A stretch of DNA of 64,000 nt from assembly GCF_020382885.2 (NCBI RefSeq), contig NC_058504.1, positions 11,770,519 to 11,834,518 of the forward strand, read 5' to 3'. Both the position numbers and the translations under genes were made by a program. Below the pieces are notes generated by a model that saw only the letters and a program-made list of their open reading frames with translations, did not search any database and had not been told where the DNA came from. Below are positions 61,655 to 64,000 of this stretch, piece by piece. This stretch comes from Scatophagus argus. Taxonomy: Eukaryota; Chordata; Actinopteri; Scatophagidae. Each line of letters opens with the position of its first letter. The stretch's first letter is position 1.

Positions 61655-64000
61655 TCAGCCAAAAAGAAAGTGGAGGGAGAATGTGAGCATGGAGAGGGAG
61701 AGGAAATGGAGGAGAGATAGGGTGTTGGGTAAGGAGGAGGATGAGGGGAAAGCTGGGTTGTCATCTGGGGGGCACTCCAGCTCAAAGCAGCGAATGGAGG
61801 AATCTTCATTGCCGTAGTTGGCCCAGTATTCTTCTTGGTCCAGCTTGGGGAGTGCCACTTCATGCTCCGACAGTTCATACTTGGAGGAGAGGGTTTCAGA
61901 TGGAGATTTGGGGAGGTATTGAGGCTTGACAGCAGAGAAGGGGAAAGCCTTCACTGTCTCTGTGCTCTTCTGGTACGCTGCCTTGGATGAAGATGCGGGC
62001 TTGTGCTTGGAGAACCACCAACGGGTCTTGGTGCTGAAGGTAGTCGTGGTGCTTCCAGCCAGAGAGCCTGGGTCGGGCAGAGGGCAGAGGGCAAAGTCCA
62101 ACTCCCGGAGAAATCTGAGGTCCTGGCCGCGACGTTGGGATGGGGAGGTGCACATGAGCTCAGAGGAGGAGATGTGAGCCTTGCGGAACCACTCCCAGAG
62201 GGAGCGAGCCTCACAGCCACAGGACCAGGGGTTACCGTTGAGGCGGAGAAACTGGATTCCTTGGATGTCTTTCATAGTCTGGCCTGGCAGCTCAGACAGG
62301 GAGTTGTTGAACAGGTAGAGGATGGTCAGACGGCCCAGGTCACGGAAAGCCCGACGGTTGACCTGCCTGATGCGGTTGTCATGGACAAGGAGGCGGTCCA
62401 GGTTGACCAAGCCTCTGAACACATTCTCAGAGAGGGCGCGGATGCGGTTTCCATGCAGGAAGAGATGGGTGAGGTTGACCAGATCTGAGAACAGGTCATC
62501 CTGCAGAAAGTGGAGCTGATTCTCCTGGAGCAAAATCGAAATACAGGACGATTTAGTGCTATGTGAAATTGTGCAAAAATTGCTATTTTTAATATATCTT
62601 TTGTGTTGTTCATCTTGGTGCTAATTGATCCATAAATATATATAAATAATACATAAATATATGGTACCATAGTTATAATATGTGTACACAGGAGTGACCG
62701 CTACCTCCTGGAATCTCTCTTAATGTGGAAGCGATTTCTAAAAAAGGCCATCCTGGCAGGGATTTACACTCTGATTAAACAGACTTTAACAGCTGAGCCC
62801 CCTCTGTAAGCTGCCAAAAAGCTGACAGCAATTTTGGCCAAAAATCATAAACGTGACATCTTCAAAGATTTCCGCGAGCTCATTTTCATAGTATACTGAC
62901 ATCAACGAATGCCTGGAAAGTAGGAAATCAATCCAATAATGGTAAACCATTGAAAATGTAAATAATACACCACTTCTTTGCTCTTCATGCTTCAAAGTTA
63001 TCTGGTTCTACTGTTTTGGATTTGAAATGTTATACAGATGAGGCATAGAGCTTAGTTGAGTGTTTTTTATTCTCCTGTAAATACTTTAAAACTTCTTTTT
63101 AACAAAAGAGGGAATTCACCAAACTGTGGATGGAACTTTTAACACAAATTCATGGAGCTTCTCCTCTGTACTTTTTAGGTGAAATGTCGAACTGTCACTG
63201 AGTTCAATCACTTCCAGTGCTTTTGCTGTAGGTTTACTGAAAGAAGCGTGTCTTGATTGTTTTTTATCCTATCCGATGTTAACATTGGCTTCTAGCTAGA
63301 ATTATGCGTCATCATTTTTCAATTCATATGACTCGCAGTGAGAACCGCTGCTGAGAGCTAATGTGTGGGCACATGCTCCCTTCTGTGTATTATACTCTTG
63401 CTTGTATGCAAAGCGGATTGGGTAGTCTTGGTTTGCTTATTCTGTGCATGCTGGATTTACCTGCAGGTAGAGGAACTGCAGGCTGTACAGCTTGTGGAAG
63501 AGGTCATGAGGGAGAGCAGCCAGCTTGCACCGATGCATGTGCAGGCTCTGCAGCTTCTCCAAACCCCTGAAGGCTCCACCTTCCAAGCGCTGCAGTGGGT
63601 TATCGCCCAGATCGAGCTCCTCCAGCACCCTGAGGTTACTGAATGCTCCGGCCTCGATCCATGTGATGTTGTTGCCATATAGCCAAAGCACCTGCACAGA
63701 ATGAAGAAAGAAATAATGGTATTAGAAAAGATAAATAAAATGCTATTAAGAATGTCTGCACATATTGCAGAACAAACAGATGCAGAAGCACACGCTGCCA
63801 TTATTTATTTATTTTTTTACCTGTGTCTCGAAGCCAAAAGAGTCTGCGCGAAGCTCTATGATGCGATTGTTCTGCAGGAAAACACGCTGTGAGTCATACG
63901 GCACACCTGCCGGCACGATGGTGAGGTTCTGGGATTGGCAGCTGACTGTCATGGGCGTAGGGTAACACACACACAGCCTGGGACATGCTCCCACCCCACT
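61655..64000 (-). CDS. rtn4rl2: Nogo receptor-like 2 (NgR2), C-terminal 426 residues; 5' end beyond window
   Basis: RTN4RL2 is a GPI-anchored neuronal leucine-rich-repeat receptor that binds myelin-associated glycoprotein and limits axon growth. Visible exons in transcript order: 63821-64000 (continues past the edge or ends near it), 63461-63691, 61655-62524; phases all 0. It starts with the LRRNT cysteine cap ([19 protein letters not shown]), then about eight LRRs with LxxLxLxxN spacing ([39 protein letters not shown]), then the LRRCT cap [17 protein letters not shown] spacer with [11 protein letters not shown] resembles the NgR2 motif DDYWGGYGGED. The protein ends in a hydrophobic tail ([14 protein letters not shown]) suited to GPI attachment. 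The signal peptide and start codon are missing from the window. NgR1 or NgR3 are less likely given the spacer and the synteny with slc43a1. Confidence 0.9.

Noticed and set aside
62003-62488. 161-codon plus-strand open frame
   Set aside because: Antisense shadow of the rtn4rl2 leucine-rich-repeat exon.
1-64000. Search for CRISPR arrays, operons, rRNA, or retrovirus/Polinton-like elements
   Set aside because: None was seen; the window is vertebrate single-copy gene DNA with simple repeats, one SINE and one LINE tail.

Overview
The window is euchromatic DNA of a ray-finned fish, probably a percomorph-type teleost. The evidence is the short GT-AG introns, dense CA/TG microsatellites, a tRNA-derived SINE and LINE 3' tail of teleost style, and proteins that read as fish versions of known vertebrate genes. 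Eight protein-coding genes can be reconstructed exon by exon from splice signals and reading phase. Seven are complete in coding sequence and one runs off the right edge.

Layout, left to right. 1-8.9 kb has no recognisable coding gene; it probably holds the promoter and 5' UTR exon(s) of slc43a1, with a CpG-rich patch near 4.8-5.0 kb. 8.9-22.0 kb (+) is slc43a1 (LAT3), with 14 coding exons and a long 3' UTR ending near 24.5 kb. Minus strand from 27.9 to 25.0 kb is med19 (6 exons), and minus strand from 30.4 to 28.2 kb is pmf1 (5 exons). 30.6-33.8 kb (+) is tmx2 (8 exons). Minus strand from 42.5 to 36.4 kb is zdhhc5 (11 coding exons, with a 5' UTR exon near 45.3 kb). Minus strand from 49.0 to 46.8 kb is clp1 (5 coding exons), and minus strand from 54.1 to 51.3 kb is selenoh (4 exons). 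54.1-59.8 kb shows no gene. Minus strand from 64.0 to 61.7 kb is the 3' part of rtn4rl2 (NgR2).

This gene set is the teleost counterpart of human 11q12.1 (RTN4RL2, SLC43A1, CLP1, ZDHHC5, MED19, TMX2, SELENOH), locally reordered. pmf1, which lies on human chromosome 1, has become the head-to-head partner of tmx2 across a 184-bp promoter with NRF1 and E2F motifs.

The most notable find is selenoh. Its redox codon is an in-frame TGA (CKSU) that ordinary ORF calling breaks. A well-formed type II SECIS hairpin sits about 1.05 kb past the stop, just before a distal poly(A) signal. A second canonical poly(A) signal lies 6 nt after the stop and, if used, would remove the SECIS. The genes otherwise serve unrelated housekeeping or signalling roles: amino-acid transport, Mediator, kinetochore, ER thioredoxin-like protein, palmitoyltransferase, RNA kinase, nuclear selenoprotein and a Nogo-receptor homologue. 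I found no new multi-gene system; what links the genes is compact packing, shared promoters and abutting 3' ends.
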